Assembly: GCF_018812025.1 (NCBI RefSeq)
Contig: NC_063054.1
Location: 36,042,396 to 36,106,395, forward strand
DNA: 64,000 bases
Direction of reading: 5' to 3'
Origin: Megalobrama amblycephala
Lineage: Eukaryota; Chordata; Actinopteri; Cypriniformes; Xenocyprididae
Numbering within the stretch: the stretch's first letter is position 1; each line of letters begins with the position of its first letter. A program made the position numbers and the translations under genes. Shown here piece after piece: positions 48,621 through 60,221 of the stretch. The notes below the pieces were generated by a model. It ran no database searches, was not told the origin of the DNA, and saw nothing but the letters and a program-made list of their open reading frames with translations.

Positions 48621-50104
48621 TTTTAGGTTAATTTATATGTTAAGTGTGGTTCTTAATTTGTTGATTGAGTGGGTTTGTTTGAATCACTGATTGTAAGTAT
48701 GAGTTATAGAGCCTTAGTAAATAATGAATAAATATTGTTTTAAGTAGCTCATTAATAATAATCAGCAACTATAACAATTGTAACTGTGCTTAATTTGCAT
48801 TTTAGTAAATGCTTATCATCCAGACAATCATGCACTAATTTGCTCCATTGTACATTAATTTCATCTGGAGTGGGCTTGAGTTGTGTGATTTATTTAAGAG
48901 CACAAAGCTTAAGAACTGAAAACATGTTGCTTTTTGTGTGCAATTAAAAATGAAACCTTTTTGTTAACATCACACTCACATCAGAATACCAAAGCCATGT
49001 CTGCTAAACCTCTCCTTGGATTTCATATTTGTTTTAGTTGTTCATTTGTTTCAAGTCACATGATATTCTAGTCACTATATGGCTCAGATGCTTCAATGTT
49101 GTTCCTCAGGTAACAGATTTGAGGAGTCATTCTGTGGTTAGTTTAGATCAATAACTCTATTATGAGCAGCAGTGTCTTAGTAAACAAAAATAACTGATTA
49201 AAATGAATGTAAAAGCAATTCAGATCAGAGCAGAGAAGACTAACCCCTGAGAGCAAAGACTTGATCTTTCTATCAGTCGTATTAATCACTGTGGTGGATA
49301 AAGTGATGAAAGTATCTACTCTGTATTCACCAAACACATCCAGCTCAGATAATCACTCTCTCTCATGCTCTCCAGAGCCTTAATTAATGATACCAGTCAT
49401 TTCACCTTCACTCACGGATTAACTCAACCAAGGTGAAGACAATGTCAAACCATTCGGCTCAGGATCAGTCCATTCCTGATAAAACCATCCGATTTTACCT
49501 GATGTTGCCAATGCTCAATGCATACGCAATCCAAGTCAGAATCCAAGTCTGGAGGATTCTGGATAATCAGGAATGGATTGAACCTAAATGGAGTGATGCT
49601 TTTGCAAATGCAGAATTTGTGAACGTTAATTTAACTCTTATTTGGAACAAAAAACACTTGCTACTGCTAACTGGCATCGAATCTAACATAATTATGGTTT
49701 TGCAATTCAGCATTTTATGCACAAGACCTCTGGAAATAATGGCAAACCTCAACATGTTTTGGGATAACGCAGGAGGAGCTTTACTCCAGACGTCATAACT
49801 GCTCCAGCTAATCGAATCAGATGAAAGTTTAATGTTTAATTCGGATTGAGGCTCACGCTGTGCCAATGACACCGATGTGTCTCACACCGCAGCATTGCAA
49901 ATCACAGATTTACACATTTATTAACATCAAATGAGCAAATGTGTCATTACTCTGACTAGAAGCATAATGCAAAGCTCTCTGCATGTTTTCAAGGTCATAG
50001 CTGATCTCAACAAATACAGACTAATGCAGAATCATATCTTCAGGCTGAAAAAAGGCTCCTCGACCATAATAGAATTTAATAAGATTGATACTTGACCATC
50101 TGTG
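48621..50104. other. Low-repeat sequence without recognised gene
   Basis: The open frame at 49433-49798 (121 codons) has no recognised domain and overlaps an antisense frame. Not called as a gene. Confidence 0.35.
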
Positions 50105-50398
50105 GCTGTGTAACGGAGGCAAGCTAGTAAGAGCTGTGCATGTAAACCTCAGTCCCCTGGCCTCAAGAGGCATGTTAGCGACTGACGCTATGGGCTGCGG
50201 TCTCCCATGCTGGAGATGGCGGTTCGAATCCATGACCCAGATTCAAGTGAGGTTTGGGGGGTGAGTCTAACGTAGGCCAGTAAGAGCTGTGCTTGTAAGC
50301 CTCACTCTCCTGGCCTCAAGGGGCATGCTAGCATGCTCCCATGTCACAGATGCTGGTTCGAATCCCACTCAGAGCGAGTCGAACAGGACGGTTACATT

Positions 50399-50418
50399 TG
50401 GTGCCGTGACCCGGATTC
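50399..50418 (+). other. Primer-binding site matching tRNA-His
   Basis: TGGTGCCGTGACCCGGATTC begins two bases after the LTR end GTTACA. Against the complement of the 3' end of vertebrate tRNA-His including CCA, only position 13 differs (C for T). Further copies follow the LTRs at 50577, 50938, 51089 and 51267; the copy after 50758 is damaged. Confidence 0.82.
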
Positions 50419-51311
50419 AAGTGAGGTTTGGGGGGTGAGTCTAAAGTCTAACGTAGGCCAGTAAGAGCTGTGCTTGTAAGCCTCACTCTCCTGGCCTCAA
50501 GGGGCATGCTAGCATGCTCCCATGTCACAGATGCTGGTTCGAATCCCACTCAGAGCGAGTCGAACAGGACGGTTACATTTGGTGCCGTGACCCGGATTCA
50601 AGTGAGGTTTGGGGGGTGAGTCTAAAGTCTAACGTAGGCCAGTAAGAGCTGTGCTTGTAAACCTCACTCCCCTGGCCTCAAGAGGCATGCTAGCATGCTC
50701 CCATGTCACAGATGCTGGTTCGAATCCCACTCAGAGCAAGTCGAACAGGACGGTTACATTTGGGGCCTGACCCGGATTCAAGTGAGGTTTAGGGGGTGAG
50801 TCTAAAGTCTAACGTAGGCCAGTAAGAGCTGTGCTTGTAAACCTCACTCCCCTGGCCTCAAGAGGCATGCTAGCATGCTCCCATGTCACAGATGCTGGTT
50901 CGAATCCCACTCAGAGCAAGTCGAACAGGACGGTTACATTTGGTGCCGTGACCCGGATTCAAGTGAGGTTTAGGGGGTTGAGTGTAACGTAGGCCAGTAA
51001 GTTACAAGAGGCGTGCTAGTGACTGATGCAAGGGGCTGCGGTCTCCCATGCCAGAGACACTGGTTCGAATCCTGCACAGAGCGGTAACATTTGGTGCCGT
51101 GACCCGGATTCAGGTAATGTTTAGGGGGTGAGTGTAGCGAAAGCCAGTAAGAGCTGTGAGCTCAAGAGGTGCACTAGAGGCTGCGTCCTTGTTAGAGCCC
51201 CTGCGTCCGATGCCAAAGACGCCAGTTCAAATCCTGCTCTGAGCGGGTTAGAGTAGGAAGGGTTACATTTGGTGCCGTGACCCGGATGGGAGTGAGGCTT
51301 AGGGAGGTGAG

Positions 51312-51483
51312 TGTAACAGAGGCAAGCTAGTAAGAGCTGTGCATGCAAACCTCACTCCCCTGGCCTCCAGGGGTATTTAGCGAGAGGCTGAGGTATTTAG
51401 CGTCCTTGTTAGAGCGTCCGCTGCCCATGCTGGAGACTCAGGTTCGAATCCTGCTCAGAGTGGGTTGAGTAGGACCGGTTACA
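51312..51483 (+). repeat. Terminal LTR copy with tRNA-like internal promoter
   Basis: Longest LTR. 51398-51451 reads TAGCGTCCTTGTTAGAGCG (A-box region), GCCCATGCTGGAGAC (anticodon-arm-like) and GGTTCGAATCC (exact B box at 51441-51451), with boxes about 43 nt apart, as in a tRNA gene. By eye the anticodon arm is closest to a CCC/CAT-type tRNA such as Gly-CCC. GTATTTAGCG is duplicated at 51373 and 51393. Confidence 0.65.
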
Positions 51484-51487
51484 GCTG

Positions 51488-52124
51488 CTAGTGAAAATCA
51501 ACTGTTGAATCATGCAGATTCAATGCTGCAAAGCCACATCTGCATAAAATAATTTTAAGTGAATAAATTGCATATCAATATTTTCTGGTAAAGCACTCAA
51601 AAAATAATTAAATATATGAACATGTCATGTCTTGCCATTTTTCCACCCCTGTAATTTCTTGCCAGCAACATTTTATTGGAAAGGTTGTACCAGACACATT
51701 TCTGGCTGAGGATCTGGAACAACTTTCCTTCTGTCAATCAGAATAATTCTGTCTGCACATCAGGATTTAGACACAACCAACAGGGTCAATTGATTATGGA
51801 TAATTACTGTATATGTGTATCCTTGTCTTTTACTACTGACAACAGTGGTCAAACGGAGAGCAGTGTAATGTGCCCTGTGCCAATTTAAATTGTGAGCGTG
51901 GACAGTTTGCCAGAAATGACTTTGGATGGGTGAAAAGATCTGCCAACAGCTTAAGAGGCAGTGTGCAATTAAGACTGAGAAGTTCATTAGGCAATCGAGA
52001 GGAAACTCTTCTGAGGGATGTGAATTTTGTTTTGCTACAGTAATATAAAAGTGGTCCTATATTGTGTAATGTTGCTGTTTGAGCATGAAAATGTTGCAAA
52101 GCACAAAGTCCCTCCAGTAGGAGT
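51488..52124. other. No recognised feature
   Basis: Unique-looking sequence; short overlapping frames on both strands without motif. Confidence 0.4.
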
Positions 52125-52645
52125 TATTCTCTAAATCAGTGCGCACTGTTTCTGAACTCCCTGAAACGCCTCCATTGTAGTCTTGAGTTTTCTTCCAGGA
52201 ACGAACACGTCACCATATTCTTCATTTAAATAATTCCCGCCCAAGGCATACGCAAAATAAAGGGATTGGGCTTGGTTGAGTTAGTTCAGGGGTAGGCAAG
52301 TTCGGTCCTAGAGAGCCGCTGTCCTGCTGAGTTTAAACTCTGCAGGACAGTTAGTTAGTAGTGTGTTGAAACTCATGGTTATGGTAACGGGTGAGGCAGT
52401 TCCCATTCAACATTTCCACTCTTGAAGCAGTTGACCAATCAGACCACCGTGTGCTTTTCAGAAGGCGGGGCTTTATAGAAACAGGAACTAAACGGAGCGT
52501 TACTGACAGAATGGGATGAGAGGAGCTGCAACGGTAATGTAAAATATGGGAAGAATAATGTTTTTTGAACATTCAATCATGAAAACCTATTGTAATAGAC
52601 CTAAAAAAAAATCAAGACTTTGAAAAAGGCCAAAATATGTCTCCT
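52125..52645. mobile_element. TTAA-type element, left end lost, with a hAT-like relic inside
   Basis: Right end AAAATATGTCTCCT followed by TTAA (52646-52649); the AGG-type left terminus was not found. 52289-52350 is a short relic of the GGTCCTAGAGAGCCGCTGTCC family (compare 17244-17382) inserted in it. Confidence 0.5.
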
Positions 52646-52695
52646 TTAAAGCTCAAAAGATAACTACTAACAAATCATCCCGTTTCCCCACACAG

Positions 52696-52860
52696 ACAGT
52701 GGAGTCTTCTGACATCCAACTGCTTCGGGTGAGTACGGCTGCCAGCCGTCCCATCACAACAGAAACGCAGAGCCTGGAGGAGGAGACCGGAAATGCAGCC
52801 CAGACACTGACAATCGGAGACGCAGCTGTCTCTCTTCAGCTGGAATTACTGTGGCTTTAA
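52696..52860 (+). CDS. Candidate exon of an unidentified gene
   Basis: TACTAAC (about 52665) and a pyrimidine-rich TCCCGTTTCCCCACACAG make a near-ideal acceptor ending at 52695. An open frame then reads TVESSDIQLLR up to a strong donor gtgagt at 52729, and without splicing continues VSTAASRPITTETQSLEEE to a TAA at 52858 (54 codons). GC content is higher than in its surroundings. It may be an 11-codon internal exon, a terminal coding exon or an untranslated exon. I do not recognise the peptide, and no neighbouring plus-strand exon was found. Confidence 0.35.
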   Translation, partial: TVESSDIQLLRVSTAASRPITTETQSLEEETGNAAQTLTIGDAAVSLQLELLWL

Positions 52861-54205
52861 AAGGAACTGAAGGATGAATTGGGGTGAGAGATCTAATGTG
52901 CATTTATTTGCATTTGACAGGTGACTGAAGACGGTAAAAAAGATCAGAATGACCTGAAACTACCTCTGAAGATTTGGACCTTTTTTGTAGTAGTTTATTA
53001 TTTAAATCATTTTTTTCCCCTTTTTTTATTATTTTGGGGTTGACCTAGACACATTCTTGAGAATCACCCTTATAGAGGAAAAAATCAATTAGGCATATTT
53101 TTCTATTAACGTGCGAGTTCGTCTCTTCTGTCTTTTTCACTCAGGGCCTTTTCACCCTTCTGCTGCTTCATTAAATGGCTCACACGCCGTCTTTGTTTTT
53201 GATAATTATCCAAGGCGTCAGTCATTAATTACACACTCATTTGCATTTGTGCACGCAAACTCCCTTTCCCGATCTCTGCCTGTCAAATGACACAAGCGTT
53301 CGCGCGCCGGATGAGTCAATGCTGCTGAATCTGTGACAGGCTGACATGACATTCAATGAATGCAGATTCTCCTTTTCTTTGAAAATCAAAGGCATAATGA
53401 AGGGAATGTGTGCTATTGGGAGCCTTTAGATGAGAGGGAAAAAACAGCATGGAATTGAAAGATGATTATAGACAGACACCTTCAACATGTCAACATGAAA
53501 CAGTTTTTGTAATGTGGTGTATGTACTAGTAAAACAGAATATTCTGGGAGAAAATCACCATAAAGGCAGTATAACAAGTAACCATCATGATTTAAACATA
53601 CATTTATAAGGCTTTGATATCACAAAACTACGTGCACTGATGGATCATAGCTATTATCAATAGGAACATATTTATTTATTTATTTATTTTAATTAAATCC
53701 ACATATGAATTTGTGGATATGTGCTTTTGGAGCTGATTGTAATGTTTGTGATAGTGATTTGAGTGTTTGTACAATCTGCACTACATCACAGATGGAACGT
53801 CTTCCTGATACACAATCTGCTTCATCCTCTGAGACAAAACGCAGTCAGGTTTTTCTGTACCAATCCATCAGAGACAGAAAGAAACAGAGAGAGAGAAGTT
53901 TCTGTTCCTTCCAGAACATTCACATGAGACACATAGTAATCACTGTTCTGGCTTTAACTTAAAACATAAGAGTGAAATGTACAAACAAAAACAAGAACAT
54001 TAAAAATAGACCCATAGCTGTGTGCTCACAACAAGTCCTCAGAGATCAAGAAGAATATCTATATTTGAAGAAAAGTTGTCTTTGCCTGTGCAGAGATGCT
54101 ACACTAGTTGTCAGGATGTTGCTGTGCAGTACACTACATGAGTTTTGCTCAGATTTTTGCCCCGATTTGCTGTCTGGATGAGTCAACAATAGATAAATAA
54201 ATGTT
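52861..54205. other. Low-repeat region, possible regulatory DNA
   Basis: 53130-53420 (containing GATAATTATCCAAGGCGTCAG and TCAGTCATTAATTACACACT) has the look of unique, homeodomain-motif-rich sequence. The frame at 53705-53962 has no recognised domain. Confidence 0.3.
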
Positions 54206-54211
54206 TTTCTC

Positions 54212-55330
54212 CAAAACACGTTGGCCACAATTATTGGCACCCTTTTATTCAAAACTTTTTGCAACCTCCTTTTGCCAAGACAACAGCTCTGAGTCTTCAC
54301 CTATAATGCCTGATGAGTTTGGAGAACATCAGAGACCATTCCTTCATGCAGAATCTCTCCAGATCCTTCAGATTCCAGCTCCATGCTGGTGCTTCTTCTC
54401 TTCAGTTCACTTCACTCATTTTCCTTAGGGTTCAGGTCAGAGGACTGAGATGGACTTGGCAGAAGCTTCATTTTGTGCTCAGTGACCCATTTTTGTGTTG
54501 GATTTGATGTTTGTTTTGGATCATTGTCCTGATGGAAGATCCAACCACAGCCCATTATTGGATTTCTAGCAGAATCGGTCAGGTTTTGATTTTTTTATCT
54601 GTTGGTATTTGATAGAATCCATGATACCATGTATCTGAACAAGATGTCCAGGACCTCCAGCAGAAAAATAGGCCCACAACATTAAAGATCCAGCAGCATA
54701 TTTAACTGTGCGCATGAGGTACTTTTTATCCATGTGTGCACCAAACCCATCTGGTGGGTTTGCTGCCAAAAAGCTCTTTTTTTTAGTTTCATCTGAACAT
54801 AGAAGCCGGTTGAAGTTCCAATCATGTCTGACAACTGAATATACTGGAGATTGTTTTTGGATGAGAGCAGAGGATTTTTCTTGAAACCCTCCCGAACATC
54901 TTGTGGGGATGTAGGTGCTGTTTGATAATTTTTTTTTAGGCTTTCTGAGACTCAAGACTCAACTAATCTCTGCAATTCTCCAGCTGTGATCCTTGGAGAG
55001 TCTTTAGCCACTCAAACTCTCCTCCTCACTTCACATTAGGGCGATTTAGACACACGTCCTCTTCCAGGCAGATTTGTAACATGTTTAGTTAATTGGAACT
55101 TCTTAATTATTGCCCTGATAGTGGAAATGGGGATTTTCAATGCTTTAGGTATTTTCTTACAGCCACTTTCTATTTTGTGAAGCCCAACAATCTTTTGCTG
55201 CACATCAGAACTATATTCTTTGGTTTTACTCATTGTGATCAATGATTAAGGGAATTTGGCCTTAGTGTTTCCTCATGTTTATATTCCTGTGGAACAGGAA
55301 GTCATGGCTGGACAATTTCATGCTCCTATG
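54212..55330 (-). mobile_element. Decayed Tc1-like element (third intact-length lineage)
   Basis: Left end near GTTGGCCACAATTATTGGCA, a terminus typical of another fish Tc1 family. The right terminus is not recognisable, so it is decayed or truncated near 55330. Carries transposase remnants on the minus strand. Confidence 0.75.
54566..55233 (-). pseudogene. Tc1-like transposase relic
   Basis: ATG 55233 opens MSKTKEYSSDVQQKIVGLHK with a helix-turn-helix-like KIPKALKIPISTIRAIIKKF and NLPGRGR. The frame is lost near 55036. A second stretch (54955-54566) keeps LCSDETKKKSF (catalytic WSDET-like region), GSLMLWAYFSAGGPGHL and IHGIMDSIKY. The HNDNDPKHT-like and NPIE-like regions are not found in frame. 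Inactive. Confidence 0.8.
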
Positions 55331-55392
55331 TTTTTATTTAAAATTCACACAAAAGATCCACATTTCTAACTTTCATTCATGGAGATAACATG

Positions 55393-55765
55393 GACAGTGG
55401 CTGCATCTGAAATCGTATACTGTCTTGAGTAGGCATTTATTTTGAATAAGCAATTACTTCATGACCGCTAAAAAAAGTGTGTTCTGCATAGTATGAGTGT
55501 GTTTAGTTTGAATGTAATCTGTACGTACTACATTCACCATGCTGTCATTATCATGTGACCTAACAGCGTCAGTTTCACTGCCATTCACAAATCCTCTCCC
55601 ATGGCCTCATGGGATCATAAAGTGTCCATCGTATGCATACTTCAGAATCTCGCTGAAGTAGTTGGTACTTTCTACCTACTCTTTTATGAGTACTGTGAAT
55701 TCTTTTGTCACATACAGTTTTTCACCTACTACATAGTAGGGAACTTTGTGATTTCGGATGCAATA
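55393..55765. mobile_element. MITE with GGCTGCATCTGAAATC ends
   Basis: Left GTGGCTGCATCTGAAATCG and right GTGATTTCGGATGCA are imperfect inverted ends; TACTGTCTTGAGTAGG and CTACATAGTAGGG sub-terminal blocks are also inverted. AT-rich interior, no coding capacity. Confidence 0.65.
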
Positions 55766-55769
55766 TTCC

Positions 55770-56320
55770 ATGCATTCATGGTTTAGTGGAATATTGCTGC
55801 CATCTACTGGAAAACAAACACTTTTAAGATTAAAATATAGTCTCAGCCTCAGGCGTCACACCCACGGACCATTGGCTGAACGTCTGATGCATATGGCACA
55901 CTTATCTGGAAACACTTCAGCAGTATCGAAGTCGTCATTTGGTTGGTTGAATTCTACAGGATGTCTGGGAGACGTGTGTGTTGCGTTCTTTAATGGTCCG
56001 CTTGTAAACAAATGCCATGACGCCAAACCCCCTTGTAGAATAATGCCATCATGTTTACAACTGTGACAACGAGCGCTTGATTTTCAGAAGTATGTGAAGT
56101 TCGCGGCTCCATTGTTGCAGTAAACTTGCACAATGTTCTTCAATGAATAATTTATAGATGCATGCTGGTCTGTTATTGTAGGAACATCGACTTTCATTTT
56201 CACGCCCCTAAACATGACGTGGAACAAAACAAACTCTGATTGGTTGCTTTATATGTCAGTCAAATGCCCTCAATTGGGCAGTCCTTAGCCAGTGAAAGCT
56301 GCGATAGAGTCCAGACCTTT
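55770..56320. other. No recognised gene
   Basis: Repeat-like CACGCCCCTAAACATGACG and similar, but class not recognised. Confidence 0.35.
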
Positions 56321-56323
56321 TGC

Positions 56324-57081
56324 CTCAACTATTAAAAAAGGTTCAAACATTCACTGATGCTCCAGAAGGAAACACGATGCATTAAGAGCCGGGGGGTGAA
56401 AACTTTTGAACCGGATGAAGATGTCACAATTTTTCTTATTTTATTTAAATATCATTGTTTTTCATTTAGTACTGCCCTTCAGAAGCAACAGAAGATACTT
56501 GCATGTTTCCCGGCAGAAAAATTAAGCACAATTTACCTTGAAATTTGAATTCAAAAGTTTTCACACCCGACTCTTAATGCATCGTGTTTTCTTCTGGAGC
56601 ATCAGTGAATGTTTGAACCTTTTTTAATAGTTGAGTTTGAGTCTCTCAGTTGTCCTCAGTGTGAAAACACAGATCTCAAAATCATTCAGTCACTGCTGGA
56701 AAGGGTTCAAATATGCAAAAAATGCTTGAAAACTGATGAATCTGCAGGAGCTGGAGGATTTTTCTGAAGAACAGAGCTCAGTTGTCTTTGCCTGTGAACA
56801 ACCATCACAAAACACAAAAACAGTCGTGGATCATCAGGTAACCACACACAGTATTGAGAATCAATGGTTCACATACTTATGAATGTGGTTATTTTAATAA
56901 ATTCAGCTATTGTTTTGTCTTGTGAACTAAATGCAAACATTTTTTATGTAAAATATCTTACTCAGGACAGTACTAAACAAAAAATAACATGCATTTTTTA
57001 TTATCCCTCTTATTTTATTAAAATAATTCTCATTTTCACAGATTCTGCAAGGGGTTCACATACTTTTTCATGCCACTGTAG
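56324..57081. repeat. Fold-back repeat with extended 3' part
   Basis: Arms 56324-56415 and about 56545-56638 are inverted (GTTCAAACATTCACTGATGC / GCATCAGTGAATGTTTGAAC; GATGCATTAAGAG / CTCTTAATGCATC). The sequence continues to GGTTCACATACTTTTTCATG and CCACTGTAG at 57081, an end typical of a fish dispersed repeat. Confidence 0.65.
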
Positions 57082-57774
57082 GTATACATCTTTTCACAAG
57101 TTTTTATTTAGGTTTATGTTTAGACATTATAAAATCATTACTATAACACCATAAAATGGCTCTTTGTCAAAATTTAGCATTTTTTGTACTGTAGTATCAT
57201 TTTATTTTTGCAATTATGACACATTATTAGTCAAACTAGAACATTGTGTTATATGTGTGTATGTGTGTGTTTGTATTTGTCTCCATCGTGAATGTGTTGT
57301 GGTGTCACTCCATTTCTGTGTGTGTTCTGCATTGTAGCAGTTTTTTTTTTTTTTTTTGACAAATTATGTAACAGAGAGCAACTTGTCGTCCCACTTTTTC
57401 ATCTCTTATGAGTGATTTTGTGGGTGAGTCGGGGGTGGGGATGTGTGTGTGTGTGTTTACTCCATCATGGATGAATTGTTCATTTTTGTGTGCTTTGTAT
57501 CTGACATTTTGACAAATTATCCAACAGAAAACATTTGTGCTGCCACTTCATTTCTGTGTATTTGTATTCTGAGTTGTGGTTGATTTGGTGATTTTTATTT
57601 GACAAATTAAAAAGAAAAAAAGTTGATTTTATAGTTTCCCCATTCATTTCTAATGTGGGCTCTGGGGAGAACCCAAACATCCTGAGTGTGACTTTTTTTT
57701 TTTCACACTAACATACAACATTTACAATTTATTTTGTAGAGCTATCAAGTGTCAACAAATCCATCTAGTCTCAC
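57082..57774. repeat. Degenerate tandem repeat with TTTGACAAATTA motifs
   Basis: Three TTTGACAAATTA blocks (about 57356, 57508, 57598) with related CCACTTCATTTCTGTG and CCATTTCTGTGTG blocks imply an old duplicated unit of about 150 bp. A poly-T run is at 57341-57357. Confidence 0.45.
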
Positions 57775-57777
57775 TTA

Positions 57778-58407
57778 GGCCGCATTTACATGACATTGTT
57801 CAAGTGACCCAATTCAGATTTTTTTCCTTCCATGTGGCACAGATCGGATATGACCCATGAACATGTAAGCAGAAAAAAATTCTGATATTCTCATAGAAAT
57901 TTCAGGCCTCATTCATGTATGGAAATAAATCTGATATCAATCAGATACATGCATTTGCGTCTTCCATGTAATCGGACAGATCGGATATTCCCGTCAACGC
58001 GAGTCGTACGTCATTGAAAAAGTGTCGGTGGAGAATGACGTTAACTCGTGTGGACACCAACCGCAATCACATGACTTTTTTCAATGCCCAGACTACAACA
58101 TGGGCTCTCGTCTTTTTTTCTCCTCCTCAAAAGACCAATGTTTTACTGACTTTTAAAGAAGGTGCGGAAAGCAAAAGCTTGTACTATCATTTCGTCTGCA
58201 TCCATTGCAAATTGTGTTCTCTTTACTTCCATTTCAGCCTAAGCTTTTCCAGGTCAGTACATCTACCTTGGGTTGTTTTGTAAATGTAGATATTGGATAT
58301 GGGTCACTTTTAAAAAAAGATGTAAGCTGGTCATCCAAAAAAAAAAAAAAAAGGATATATTCAACAAATCAGAATTGAGCATTGAGATCTGCAGTGAACA
58401 TGCGGCC
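57778..58407. mobile_element. Non-autonomous element with GGCCGCAT ends and TTA duplication
   Basis: Left GGCCGCATTTACATGAC and right GAACATGCGGCC, flanked by TTA (57775-57777 and 58408-58410). GATCGGATAT and CAGATCGGATAT recur inside. A TTA duplication suggests PIF/Harbinger, tentatively. Contains a poly-A run at 58338-58353. Confidence 0.6.
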
Positions 58408-58410
58408 TTA

Positions 58411-59827
58411 GATGAATTGAAAGTTCAGCAAAGTTCATTTCGGGTCTCCACAGACCTCAACAGTGCATGAGGCAATACAATACAAAGGGATTCTCCTAGA
58501 GAAAGATTGTGGGAGATAGTGAGTGTGTCTTAGAAAAGTTCAGAGGACTCACAGGAAATATCAGTGCTCTCTCAGTGCGTCTGTCACGGTCCAATTATGA
58601 GCTTTTAATTGTTAGTTTGAGTGACGCATACACCGTGTCCTCTGCTGTTCTCACATATGGCAAAACATGAAGATCTGCCAACAGCAGCCAGACGTTAAGC
58701 TGTGTCATGAACACACACATATTGTGTGTTTTTCCTAGATAGCAGTGAGATTCTTGAGGAAAAAGACCCCAGGAAAACTCACACGTCTCTTCTAGTGTAT
58801 CTCAAATTGGGCTTTGCAAAGATTCAAAAGTCAGAGATCTCAGTATGAACTCAAACTTTTCTTCCGTTTACTATTTTTAGGAGAAACATCTGAAACTAAA
58901 TTAATAATTAAATGAACCTTCAGAGCTATAAACGAGCAATTTTCCAGAGCAATTTTCTTTTGCACCCCAGTAGATTGTCAAGTCTGACCATCTAGTCTAC
59001 GTCACTTTGAGTTGAAAATTTTATGTCATGCTCCTCTGATACTTTTCATCTATTTTTCATTATCAGTAAAATATTGTAATGCTTTGTGTTTATTCATTTT
59101 AAATGTGACTCTAATATCACCAAAAGCCTATTTTAGAGCTTGATAGTTTTATCAAGCTTTGTGTTGCAGGTTTTTGGTCTTTTCTTTTTCTTTTGCCTTG
59201 GCAATGTGAAAAACAACAGAGACTGCAGTCCTGAAAGCTGGTTACACGTTTTAATGAACAGTATTCCACAAAATATTTCACTGACCTACACTTGAAATCC
59301 CTTGTTTGTCTCCTGAAATTCTCATGCATGTTTTTTCTTACATTCTGTCTTTTTGCTTTAAAAGCACACTTTTTTTTTTTAATAATAATGTGCATGAAAT
59401 ATTAGAGCCCTGTTGTACTTGCTCAGTCTTTCATGCATCCGATGTGAACATTTTGATGAGTGAATTATTTCAGCTCATTTTAAGAAAGTAAATTGTTCAT
59501 AAAATGAAGACATTAGCCAGTAAAGATATACAGGAAGAAGACAGCATGTCTCTCCGGCTTTGATCTCTGAATCTACAGACGGATCTGGAGATTAAAAATG
59601 TCTTTCCGCAAGCCATAAATTATGTACATTACTCCAGGAACTGACTTACTGAGCCATTCGATCATTATGGTTGTTAATACTTTTCCCTCTGTATTTATAA
59701 TAATAATCAGCCGCAGATGAAACATGGGCCTGTTATTATGGCACAGTGAGGCTGATGACATTTAATACCGTACTGCAACATGTTCAATAAGCATTATTCA
59801 GCAAAAGACACCTCACACTGTATACAG

Positions 59828-59828
<1 letters not shown>
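58411..59828. other. No recognised gene
   Basis: Mostly unique AT-rich sequence. Confidence 0.4.

Positions 59829-59829
<1 letters not shown>

Positions 59830-59878
<49 letters not shown>
59830..59878. repeat. (CA)n microsatellite
   Basis: About 24 CA units. Confidence 0.95.
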
Positions 59879-59881
<3 letters not shown>

Positions 59882-60221
59882 TGTACATATACAGGACCAT
59901 GATTCATATCAAAGTAAATGTGCATTAACCCTCTGGTGCTCTTCACGTGGCGGTAAAAATTACAGATTTTTTTTCCAATTAAATTAATGTACTATATTTT
60001 AGTTTAGTAATGTTTTTTATTTAATATTTTGTATTTTTAGGGGATTTTATGGTACTAAATTATATTTATGCAGTAGTTATAATCAATTCACTTTTTGAGC
60101 AACTTAAACTGTCATAAATCTTGAAAGTTTGGTCTCTTTTCAAAGATGACACTTGGCAGATTATTATATATAAGTAAAAAAAAAAAAAAAAAAAAAAAAA
60201 CATTTAAAAAAGTGAACTTAA

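Larger units (their letters stand above)
50109..51483 (+). mobile_element. Tandem array of a TRIM-type LTR retroelement (eight LTRs)
   Basis: Eight LTR-like units start at 50109, 50266, 50447, 50628, 50808, 50983, 51133 and 51312. Complete units begin T(G/C)TAAC and end GTTACA or a variant (131 bp in the central copies, 172 bp in the last). Between intact units lie about 45-50 bp with TT, a tRNA-His primer-binding site and a purine-rich tract (GAGGTTTGGGGGGTGAG) next to the following LTR. GCTG flanks the array on both sides (50105-50108, 51484-51487), as expected for an integration duplication. The first LTR is fused to internal sequence by a deletion near 50231. Central periods are 181, 181 and 180 bp, implying recent unequal exchange. 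There is no coding capacity. LTRs contain a tRNA-like block with B box GGTTCGAATCC. Confidence 0.8.

Noticed and set aside
49433..49798. 121-codon plus-strand open frame
   Set aside because: No recognised domain, no splice signals, antisense frame overlaps; treated as chance.
50109..51483. CRISPR-like array or cluster of functional tRNA genes
   Set aside because: Vertebrate DNA, units of about 180 bp with LTR, primer site and purine tract; the tRNA-like parts lack acceptor stems and most copies lack an A box.
58014..58283. 89-codon open frame
   Set aside because: Lies inside the non-autonomous element at 57778-58407 and has no domain.
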